A stretch of DNA of 64,000 nt from Algicola sp. (lineage in GTDB: Bacteria > Bacteroidota > Bacteroidia > Flavobacteriales > Flavobacteriaceae). The translations under genes and the position numbers were made by a program. How positions within the stretch are numbered: the stretch's first letter is position 1; each line of letters opens with the position of its first letter. The notes below the pieces were generated by a model. It did not search any database. It was not told the DNA's origin and was given only the letters and a program-made list of their open reading frames with translations. The DNA lies in the NCBI GenBank assembly GCA_018222915.1, contig JAAEZI010000001.1, forward strand, positions 139,082 through 203,081. The letters are read 5' to 3'. Below, piece by piece: positions 17,608 through 24,113 of the stretch.

Positions 17608-18153
17608 ATGAGTAAGCAAGCAAAAACGCAGGACTTAATTGATAGTAAATTACTAGAGGAACGCAAAGTGTTTCTTTGGGGACAAGTGGATGATAAATCT
17701 GCGAAACACGTTATTGACAGATTGATGTATCTCGATTCTCTGGAAACAAAAGATATTCAACTTTTTATTAATAGTCCAGGAGGTTATGTGACCTCTGGGT
17801 TTGCCATTTATGATTGTATCACATCCTTGAAAAGTGATGTCTCTACGATTTGTACAGGGTTGGCTGCTTCAATGGGCTCAATTTTATTATCTGTGGGTAC
17901 CAAAGGGAAACGTTTTATCCAGCCACATGCGAGAGTGATGATTCATCAGCCTAGTGGAGGTGCTCGTGGACAAGCCAGTGATATCGAAATTACAGCACAG
18001 GAAATTTTAAAGACGAAAGAACTTAGTGCCCAAATATTAGCAGATAATTGTGGACAGGATTATGATAAGGTGATGAAGGATTTTAATCGTGATCATTGGA
18101 TGGATGCAGAAGAATCTGTGTCTTATGGGATTGTTGATGCCTTGTTAAAATAG
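17608..18153 (+). CDS. ClpP-family protease subunit
   Basis: The 181-residue protein has the ClpP catalytic triad: Ser88 in GLAASMGS, His113 in MIHQPSGG, and Asp162 in NRDHWMDAEE. NSPGGYVTSGFAIYD is the conserved substrate-binding strand and turn. ClpP forms two stacked heptameric rings and degrades proteins unfolded by ClpX/ClpA-type ATPases. No clpX is next to it, and it is shorter than the usual long ClpP with propeptide, so it may be a second copy. The DUF58 gene follows after 4 bases. Confidence 0.88.
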   Translation: MSKQAKTQDLIDSKLLEERKVFLWGQVDDKSAKHVIDRLMYLDSLETKDIQLFINSPGGYVTSGFAIYDCITSLKSDVSTICTGLAASMGSILLSVGTKGKRFIQPHARVMIHQPSGGARGQASDIEITAQEILKTKELSAQILADNCGQDYDKVMKDFNRDHWMDAEESVSYGIVDALLK

Positions 18154-18157
18154 CCCT

Positions 18158-19087
18158 ATGAATTTACAGGCAGAACTCAATAAAGCAGGTGGCTTTAAAA
18201 ACCTTGAATTATTAGCCAAACAAGTGGTTGAAGGTTTTATAGCTGGTATGCATAAAAGTCCGTTTCACGGATTTTCTGCCGAGTTTGCTGAACACAAAAT
18301 TTATAATCAAGGGGAAAGTACTAGACATATCGATTGGAAGTTATATGCCAAGACCGATAAGCTATATACCAAGCGTTACGATGATGAAACGAATTTAAGA
18401 TGTCATCTTATAGTTGATAACAGTAGCTCCATGCATTATCCTGAAATCAATAATTTGAGCATTGGCAATTTAAATAAAATAGGCTTTTCTGCCTTAGCAT
18501 CTGCTTCACTGATGCATATCCTTAAAAAGCAACGCGATGCGGTTGGTTTAAGTATTTATAGTGATGCTTATGATTATTATGCACCTGAAAAGGGAAGTGA
18601 ACGTCATCATCAGATGTTGCTGAATCAATTGAGTCAGACAGTGGTTTCAAAACCTTTGAACAAAACTACAGAGACGTATACATACCTGCATCAAATTGCT
18701 GAGAATATCCATAGGCGCTCGTTGATTTTCTTCTTTACAGACATGTTTCAAACATCTTCAGATGAGGTACAATTATTTGAGGCGCTACGTCACTTAAAGT
18801 ACAACAAACATGAAGTCGTCTTATTTCATGTGATCGATAAATCCAAGGAATTAAACTTTGATTTTGACAATGCACCAAAGCGCTTTGTAGATGTAGAGAC
18901 TAATGAGTTTATAAACCTTTATCCAGACACGGTAAAAGAAGGGTATGAAAGTGCTGTAGATGCCTATTTTAAGAGCATACGATTGAAGTGTGGTCAATAT
19001 CAGATAAAGTACGTAGAGGCAGACATTCATCAATCTTTTGATAAAATTTTGACGACTTATCTGGTAGAGCGTCAAAAGTTTATTTAA
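18158..19087 (+). CDS. DUF58 (von Willebrand A-like) protein
   Basis: A 309-residue soluble protein with the DUF58 signature GESTRHIDWKLYAKTDKLY and a degenerate metal-site motif DNSSSMHY of a VWA domain. Such proteins usually sit with MoxR ATPases and membrane VWA proteins in the BatA/BatB locus; here neither is near, and the neighbour is a ClpP-family gene 4 bases upstream. The molecular role of DUF58 proteins is not settled. Start ATG 18158 (MNLQAELNKAGGFKNLELLA) is typical. Confidence 0.82.
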   Translation: MNLQAELNKAGGFKNLELLAKQVVEGFIAGMHKSPFHGFSAEFAEHKIYNQGESTRHIDWKLYAKTDKLYTKRYDDETNLRCHLIVDNSSSMHYPEINNLSIGNLNKIGFSALASASLMHILKKQRDAVGLSIYSDAYDYYAPEKGSERHHQMLLNQLSQTVVSKPLNKTTETYTYLHQIAENIHRRSLIFFFTDMFQTSSDEVQLFEALRHLKYNKHEVVLFHVIDKSKELNFDFDNAPKRFVDVETNEFINLYPDTVKEGYESAVDAYFKSIRLKCGQYQIKYVEADIHQSFDKILTTYLVERQKFI

Positions 19088-19113
19088 TTTTTGTCAAAAT
19101 TCTTTATAAAATG

Positions 19114-19144
19114 TTTGTGTTATAAAAAATGCAGTGTATATTTG
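19114..19144 (+). promoter_or_regulatory. Promoter of tRNA-Asp
   Basis: TTTG (19114-19117), 19 bases, TATATTTG (19137-19144): a perfect match to the Bacteroidetes housekeeping promoter. The tRNA begins 18 bases downstream. Confidence 0.85.
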
Positions 19145-19162
19145 CAACCGCAATAATGCAAC

Positions 19163-19236
19163 GGTCTGGTAGTTCAGTTGGTTAGAATGTCGCCCTGTCA
19201 CGGCGAAGGTCGCGGGTTCGAGTCCCGTCCAGACCG
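19163..19236 (+). tRNA. tRNA-Asp (anticodon GTC)
   Basis: Acceptor arm GGTCTGG pairs with CCAGACC; discriminator base G. The anticodon arm TCGCC/GGCGA holds loop CTGTCAC with anticodon GTC. The T arm is CGCGG-GTTCGAG-CCCG type with GGTTCGAGTCC. The 3' CCA is not encoded. It has a perfect promoter upstream and a terminator downstream. Confidence 0.96.
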
Positions 19237-19254
19237 CAAAAAAATTGCAAAACT

Positions 19255-19281
19255 AAAGCTCTAAGAAATTGGAGCTTTTTT
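19255..19281 (+). terminator. Terminator after tRNA-Asp
   Basis: AAAGCTC and GAGCTTT pair around a loop of about ten bases and are followed by seven T. Confidence 0.8.
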
Positions 19282-19748
19282 TAGCAATAACGATTAGTTG
19301 TGTTGTTCTAGGAGTCATCCTAGAGTTGTGAGAAACTCAATGTTATTGAGTTCTTACCGATGAGAAGCTTTCCTTTTTTTGAGCAATCAAAAATCGGGAT
19401 GCTTTTTTGTTTTAAGGTAATGATCAAGCAGTTATTAACAAGTAACTAACAATTTTTGGATCAAAATACGTATTTCGTCGATATAAAAATACATTTTATC
19501 GGATTTATTTTTGTTTATCTATTAAAATGTGGTATGTTTGAAGTCCTTCATAAGCCCCTAAAATCACTTATCAAGGAAATTTTATTAATCCATTCATGTT
19601 TAAATGCCTTTCGGTATTTAAGTTTCCCTCAATTTTATAGGCATTTTATGCTTTATAGTTAATAATCCATTCTTCCCTCGAATTGGCATTTTTAATGCTG
19701 TTTATTATTAACATAATTGAAACTATATAATCCCTAAAAACGAAAAAC
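19282..19748 (+). other. Gene-free AT-rich stretch
   Basis: No convincing gene is seen. ACTCAAT/ATTGAGT (about 19336-19352) is a short inverted repeat. TACATTTTATCGGAT (about 19488-19502) is nearly identical to a sequence ahead of the STAS gene (36764-36778). A 68-codon open frame at 19456-19662 starts with TTG and has no protein-like features. Confidence 0.5.
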
Positions 19749-19919
19749 ATGAAGACCCTGAAAATTACTTTTTTACTACTAGCTGTATTATTATTAACGG
19801 TATCTGGACAAAGCAGTGACTCTGTTGTGGATACAAACGAACCTACGTACAAAAAATATGACAATAATAACCTTATTGCTCATAAGAGAGAAAAAGCAAA
19901 ATTAGAAACACAAGGATAA
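19749..19919 (+). CDS. Small secreted peptide, 56 residues
   Basis: An ATG frame opens MKTLKITFLLLAVLLLTVSG, a clear signal peptide with a likely cleavage after VSG, leaving a mature peptide of about 35 residues rich in Asp, Asn, Lys and Tyr (YKKYDNNNLIAHKREKAKLE). A strong terminator follows 25 bases after the stop and the two-component system begins next. I do not recognise a family. Short length is the main doubt; signal peptide, ATG, and terminator support a real gene. Confidence 0.6.
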   Translation: MKTLKITFLLLAVLLLTVSGQSSDSVVDTNEPTYKKYDNNNLIAHKREKAKLETQG

Positions 19920-19943
19920 AACAAATCTTTTATCCCAATATTC

Positions 19944-19971
19944 AAGCCCTAATTAAAAGTTAGGGCTTTTG
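19944..19971 (+). terminator. Terminator after the small secreted peptide gene
   Basis: AAGCCCTAA (19944-19952) and TTAGGGCTT (19960-19968) form a 9-bp stem followed by TTTTGTCTTTT. Its T-run overlaps the -33 box of the next promoter. Confidence 0.88.
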
Positions 19972-19997
19972 TCTTTTATATTTTTAGTATACCTTTG
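19968..19997 (+). promoter_or_regulatory. Promoter of the histidine kinase gene
   Basis: TTTG (19968-19971), 18 bases, TACCTTTG (19990-19997). Transcription would start near 20003, leaving a leader of about 20 bases before the TTG start at 20023, which supports that start. Confidence 0.65.
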
Positions 19998-20022
19998 GTT
20001 ATAGAATCATCAATATATATCA

Positions 20023-22044
20023 TTGAAGGTAGTTGCTATTTTAATATTTCTAATTCATTTTAGTTATCTCCAAAATAATCAGGAGCAACCTATAACATCT
20101 ACAATTGATGACCTGATTGAAAAGTCTAAAGACGACGCATTTAGTTTAGAAGAAAGGAAGGCATTCGCTCTAAAATCTGTACAACTTGCCAAACAAAAAA
20201 ATGTGGATTCAATTATTTTGAAAGCGAATCGAAATTTATCGTTGATGTATTATTACACCGAGGATTTTGACAATTATATTGCGGTCAATCAATTCAATAA
20301 TAAACTGGCTTTTAAATTAAAAGATACCTCAGCTTTAGCAGTGGCTAATCACAATTTAGGAAGTTACTATAAGTTCGATAGACAGAATGATAGCGCTTAT
20401 TACTATTTCTCAAAAGCTTTAGGGTATTATAGCAATTTAAATAATTTAGATCAAAAGGCTTATATATTAATGAGTATTGCTGATCTTCAGTATAATGAGA
20501 AAGATTATACATCGAGTGAAAAGAGTGCCATAGATGCCTTAAAAATTTTGGAGCAACTTCCTAGAACAGAGAATAACTTAGATGATTATTGGATTCTAAA
20601 TAATAGAATCGCAGATATATCCTCTGAATTAAATCAGTATCAAAAATCAATTGAGTATCATAAGAAAGCATTAGATATTGCGAAGGAGATGGAAGATGGC
20701 TTTATTGATGAGATTTATTCGATCAATAATATGGCCTTTGTCTATAGAGAGATGGAGGATTATGATAAAGCATTAGAACTTTATAAAAGTTTACTCCCAT
20801 TAAGAGAGAAATATGATGAAGAGGATCCAACATTTTATGCATTAGTCATCAATAATATTGCTTATACCGAATTTTTATCGGGAAGCACTGATTATGAACA
20901 GCTTAAAAAGTCCTTTTATGAGGCTTACGATATTTCTGATCAATATGAAGACGAGGTAACAAAAATGGCTGTTACAACAGACTTGTCTAAGTTTTATCTT
21001 CAACAAGAACAATTAGATTCTGCATATAAATATGCAAATGAAACGTATAAAATCAGTAAACAATTATCAGCAAATGATTATGTGCTGGAGTCCCTCATTG
21101 TATTATCGAAAGTTAGTGAAGGAGATAAGGGAAAGGCATATTTGATGGAACACATCGCCTTAAGCGATAGTTTGCTTAATATTGAAAGAAATACTCGTAA
21201 TAAAAAGGCGAGAATTGAATTTGAAACAGATAAGATAGAGGAGGAAAATAGAAGGATTTCAGAACAGCGAATGTGGCTCATGATTATTTCCGCAGGATTG
21301 TTATTAACGTTATTTCTCCTGTATATTATTATTACTCAACGCGCCAAGAACAAGGAATTAAAATTCGAAAAGGAACAACAAAAAGCCAACGAGGAGATTT
21401 ATAACTTGATGCTGTCACAACAAGATAAAGTAGACGAGGCACGTGCCAATGAAAAGAAGCGCATTTCAGAGGAATTACACGATGGTGTCTTGGGCAGACT
21501 TTTTGGTACTAGATTGAGTTTGGATAGTTTGAATTTTTCGGAAGGTAAAGATGCTATTACTAACAGAGCGTCCTATATTCAGGAGTTAAAAACCATTGAA
21601 AATGATATACGTAAAATCTCACATGATTTAAATACAGATTTTGTGTCTGGCTCCGGATTTATGGATATTGTTTCAGAACTGATTGACAAGCAGACTCAAG
21701 CGTATCAACTCAAATCATCATTCGAATATACAGATGACATTAATTGGGAAATGGTACCCAATAAGACCAAGATTAATATTTATAGAATTATACAGGAATC
21801 ACTTCAGAATATCTACAAACATGCCAATGCTAACCAGGTAAAAATTAGTATTCAATTAAAAAATAATGTAATTTGCTTGTTGATTATTGATAATGGTGAT
21901 GGTTTTGATGTCAACAAAAGTAAAAAAGGTATCGGAATCAAAAACATTAACTCAAGAGTAAATGAGGTTGAAGGGACAGCCGAGTTTATCTCATCAATAC
22001 AACAAGGGACTGAGGTTAAAATTACGATACCTTACAAAAATTAG
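20023..22044 (+). CDS. TPR-sensor histidine kinase, NarL/LuxR-system type
   Basis: The 673-residue kinase has a signal-like N-terminus, then TPR-type helical repeats (about 30-385) as outside sensor, a coiled coil, one membrane helix (417-438), a second coiled coil, a HisKA_3 domain with phospho-acceptor His486 (ISEELHDGVLGR), and an ATPase domain with N box NIYKHANANQ, DNGDGFD (623-629) and GIGIKNI (636-642). It should autophosphorylate and pass phosphate to the regulator 5 bases downstream. The start is TTG: an in-frame stop lies at 20002 and no ATG precedes the signal segment. The stimulus is unknown; TPR sensors often read protein or peptide partners. Confidence 0.88.
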   Translation: MKVVAILIFLIHFSYLQNNQEQPITSTIDDLIEKSKDDAFSLEERKAFALKSVQLAKQKNVDSIILKANRNLSLMYYYTEDFDNYIAVNQFNNKLAFKLKDTSALAVANHNLGSYYKFDRQNDSAYYYFSKALGYYSNLNNLDQKAYILMSIADLQYNEKDYTSSEKSAIDALKILEQLPRTENNLDDYWILNNRIADISSELNQYQKSIEYHKKALDIAKEMEDGFIDEIYSINNMAFVYREMEDYDKALELYKSLLPLREKYDEEDPTFYALVINNIAYTEFLSGSTDYEQLKKSFYEAYDISDQYEDEVTKMAVTTDLSKFYLQQEQLDSAYKYANETYKISKQLSANDYVLESLIVLSKVSEGDKGKAYLMEHIALSDSLLNIERNTRNKKARIEFETDKIEEENRRISEQRMWLMIISAGLLLTLFLLYIIITQRAKNKELKFEKEQQKANEEIYNLMLSQQDKVDEARANEKKRISEELHDGVLGRLFGTRLSLDSLNFSEGKDAITNRASYIQELKTIENDIRKISHDLNTDFVSGSGFMDIVSELIDKQTQAYQLKSSFEYTDDINWEMVPNKTKINIYRIIQESLQNIYKHANANQVKISIQLKNNVICLLIIDNGDGFDVNKSKKGIGIKNINSRVNEVEGTAEFISSIQQGTEVKITIPYKN

Positions 22045-22049
22045 ACATC

Positions 22050-22718
22050 ATGCAACACATTCATATATTGATGGTGGATGACCATCCAATCATTATTGAA
22101 GGTTACCAAAACACATTAATGGCCACAAAAAAAGAGGATCAAACTTTAGTCATCGATACGGCTAATACTTGTGACGCTGCTAATCTTTTAATGCAAAAGG
22201 CCGCTAAAGAACGACCTTATGATGTGTGTTTTTTTGATATCAGTTTACCAGCATCTGAAGACGGTAAGATCACCTCAGGTGAGGACTTAGCTAAAATTTC
22301 ACGGACTATCATGCCAAATGCTAAAGTCATCATTTTGACCATGTTTAATGAATCTTACAGGATTCACAGCATCGTGAAGGAGATTAATCCAGATGGTTTC
22401 TTAATAAAAAGTGATCTTACATCCAGCGAACTTGCAGAGGCGTTCCATCACATTTTAATAGATCCACCATATTACAGTAGTACCGTGAGTAATTTTTTGA
22501 ATAAATCGGTGGTTAATGAAATTTATGTCGATGAAATCAATAGAAAAATACTTCATTTATTATCTCAGGGGATCAAAACACGAAGCTTAACTGAATACAT
22601 CGATTTATCCATGAGTGCTATCGAAAAGCGTAAAAAACAACTCAAAATATTGTTCTCAATTAACGATGGAAAGGATGAATCACTCATTATTGAGGCCAGA
22701 AAAAAAGGGTTTCTTTAA
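22050..22718 (+). CDS. LuxR-type response regulator
   Basis: The 222-residue protein has a receiver domain with the acidic pair Asp10-Asp11, phospho-acceptor Asp63 in CFFDISLP, the Thr of ILTMFNES, and the Lys of FLIKSDL. The C-terminal 60 residues (NRKILHLLSQGIKTRSLTEY onward, with MSAIEKRKKQLK) fit a divergent LuxR-type helix-turn-helix. It is the cognate partner of the upstream kinase. Its likely targets include the repeated boxes that lie directly behind the gene (22744-22823), an inference from proximity and box symmetry. Confidence 0.85.
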   Translation: MQHIHILMVDDHPIIIEGYQNTLMATKKEDQTLVIDTANTCDAANLLMQKAAKERPYDVCFFDISLPASEDGKITSGEDLAKISRTIMPNAKVIILTMFNESYRIHSIVKEINPDGFLIKSDLTSSELAEAFHHILIDPPYYSSTVSNFLNKSVVNEIYVDEINRKILHLLSQGIKTRSLTEYIDLSMSAIEKRKKQLKILFSINDGKDESLIIEARKKGFL

Positions 22719-22743
22719 AAAATCAAAAAAAAATGCATTTTTT

Positions 22744-22823
22744 TACGGTTTCATTTCCTTCTGAAACCATTGCTCTCATTGATAACTACGGTTTTTCCGC
22801 ATCAAGTTTACGGTTTTTCCGTA
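22744..22823 (+). promoter_or_regulatory. Repeated ACGG-N5-CCGT boxes, putative response-regulator sites
   Basis: TACGGTTTTTCCGTA (22809-22823) is a near-perfect inverted repeat ACGG-N5-CCGT. A second copy, TACGGTTTTTCCG, starts at 22787, exactly 22 bases (two helical turns) upstream. A half copy TACGGTTTCATTTCC begins at 22744, 43 bases (four turns) further up. They end about 22 bases before a -7 box that lacks a good -33 element, the arrangement expected for activator sites. Binding by the adjacent regulator is inference. Confidence 0.6.
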
Positions 22824-22845
22824 ACAAAAAGTAAAAGACAATTTC

Positions 22846-22853
22846 TATATTTG
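22846..22853 (+). promoter_or_regulatory. Promoter -7 box behind the two-component genes
   Basis: TATATTTG matches TAnnTTTG. No TTTG is found 18-20 bases upstream; instead the ACGG-N5-CCGT box ends there. Start of transcription expected near 22859. Confidence 0.6.
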
Positions 22854-22858
22854 AATAA

Positions 22859-22952
22859 GTCAACAAACTTAATTAATCCCTCTAAGTAATTTGTTGAATT
22901 AATAGCAAAGAAACAAACCTAACATTTCTCAACAAGTGTTAGGTTTATCTTT
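22859..22952 (+). ncRNA. Candidate small RNA
   Basis: The predicted transcript starts at a hairpin (TCAACAAA-CTTA at 22860-22871 with TAAG at 22883-22886 and TTTGTTGA at 22890-22897) and ends in a perfect 10-bp hairpin (AAACCTAACA 22915-22924, TGTTAGGTTT 22937-22946) followed by ATCTTTT. The loop of the second hairpin carries TCAACAA again, which could compete for the same TTTGTTGA, so two alternative folds exist. No start codon with a usable frame lies within. About 93 nucleotides. The downstream gene is on the other strand, so this is not a leader of it. Existence is predicted only. Confidence 0.45.
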
Positions 22953-22967
22953 TAGTCACATTTTGAA

Positions 22968-23465
22968 TTAGAAGATGACCTCCTGATAATCAAAGAACTT
23001 CACAATAAAGAATCCTAGGAAAATCATCGCGACCATAAATTTTATAAAGGTAGAAGCAATGAAGCCAAGAAAGGATCCAAATGCCGCTTTTAAAGCTTTA
23101 TCAAATTCAGATTTATTAATTAATTCGCCAATAAGTGCTCCAAAAAAGGGTCCGATAATGATGCCACCTGGAATGGGAGATAGTAACCCAACGACCAAGC
23201 CTATTGATGTCCCGATCATACCAGCCTTAGTACCACCAAATCGCTTGGTGCCCATAGCTGGAATAATATAATCGAGAATCCATATGCCCAAGGCAACAAT
23301 GAAGGTGATAATGAGAAATGTCCAATTCATAGGGATAGCCTCGGCTAAATGAAATATGAGAAGACCTACCCAACTTGTCAAAGGACCAGGTAAGACAGGC
23401 AGAAAACTTCCAATAATGCCAAGGATCATGAAAATTCCCGCTAAAACAACTAAAAATATATCCAT
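22968..23465 (-). CDS. DUF456 membrane protein
   Basis: A 165-residue protein made of about four or five membrane helices with glycine-rich stretches (LPVLPGPLTSWVGLLIF near the start; SPIPGGIIIGPFFGALIGE in the middle), the recognisable pattern of DUF456. Glycine zipper-like repeats suggest tight helix packing. No molecular function is known for the family. ATG start at 23465. It faces the candidate small RNA, whose end hairpin could also terminate this gene. Confidence 0.82.
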   Translation of the reverse strand: MDIFLVVLAGIFMILGIIGSFLPVLPGPLTSWVGLLIFHLAEAIPMNWTFLIITFIVALGIWILDYIIPAMGTKRFGGTKAGMIGTSIGLVVGLLSPIPGGIIIGPFFGALIGELINKSEFDKALKAAFGSFLGFIASTFIKFMVAMIFLGFFIVKFFDYQEVIF

Positions 23466-23524
23466 ATAATAAATTTCAAACGTTAATGATTAGACGATAA
23501 ATAGCCATTTATGTTACACTTATG

Positions 23525-23565
23525 AACTAAAAAATTAGTTGTAACTAAAAATTTAGTTATATTTG
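23525..23565 (+). promoter_or_regulatory. Operator and promoter of the first BlaI/BlaR1 module
   Basis: Two 16-base palindromes stand in tandem with an 18-base period: AACTAAAAAATTAGTT (23525-23540) and AACTAAAAATTTAGTT (23543-23558). The second runs straight into the -7 box TATATTTG (23558-23565). Its core CTAAAAATTTAG matches the operator of the second module (CTACAAATGTAG) at 10 of 12 bases with the two changes placed symmetrically. The leader to the gene at 23740 is about 170 bases. Confidence 0.65.
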
Positions 23566-23739
23566 TGATGGAAAAACTATTTTGATTCATTAGAATGTTG
23601 TGAAAATGGGGTTGTCTTTGTGGTACTTTTAGTGTGCTAAGTGTCCGTAGCACAACCATCACATGACAGAAAAAAGTTTAGAGTTTATAAGAAATTTAAT
23701 GTTTTGGTTAACTACCAAAGACTAAAATACAATTAAGTA

Positions 23740-24110
23740 ATGAAGCAACTCACAAAAGCAGAAGAAGAGATTATGCAAATCCTATGGCAATTGGGAAAGG
23801 GCAATGTTAAAGATATTATTGCCGAAATAAAAGCGCCCAAACCTGCTTATAATACCGTGTCGACTATTGTTCGCATGTTCGCATCTTGGAGAATAAGGGT
23901 TTTGTGGATTATGAGAAGCAAGGCAAAGGTCATTTGTATTTTCCCTTAGTAAAAAAGCAAGATTACAGTAACCAAAGCATCAATAATTTGGTTGAAAATT
24001 ATTTTCAAGGCTCCTTCCAAAGCATGGTATCGTTTTTTGTAAAGAAAAATGATATCGATTTAAAGGATATGGAAACTATTTTAAAAGACATTAACAAATC
24101 AAAAACATAG
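23740..24110 (+). pseudogene. BlaI/MecI-family repressor gene, frameshifted
   Basis: The first 45 codons encode the winged-helix N-terminus of a BlaI-type repressor (MKQLTKAEEEIMQILWQLGK onward, to YNTVSTIVR). After that the frame breaks, and the rest (LENKGFVDYEKQGKGHLYFP, then the dimerisation helices) lies in another frame up to 24110. The cause is visible: GTTCGCAT is duplicated in tandem at 23869-23884. Removing one copy restores a single 120-residue protein, close to the intact 121-residue paralog at 42314-42679. As read, only a 69-residue product without the dimerisation part would be made. A sequencing error or a reversible slip cannot be excluded. Confidence 0.85.
23869..23884 (+). 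repeat. 8-base tandem duplication breaking the repressor frame
   Basis: GTTCGCAT occurs twice in a row (23869-23876, 23877-23884). Deletion of one unit gives ...IVRILENKGF..., exactly the family sequence. Confidence 0.9.
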
Positions 24111-24113
24111 CAT

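Noticed and set aside
17608-18153. Assigning this gene as the main housekeeping clpP
   Set aside because: No tig or clpX neighbours and shorter N-terminus; a second ClpP copy is as likely, so no symbol was given.
19300-19400. Possible degenerate copy of a known dispersed flavobacterial repeat (GTCATCCT start)
   Set aside because: Only the first few bases resemble it; no second copy is present in the window to compare.
19456-19662. 68-codon open frame in the stretch after tRNA-Asp
   Set aside because: TTG start, Leu/Phe-rich composition expected from AT-rich DNA, no promoter or recognisable motif.
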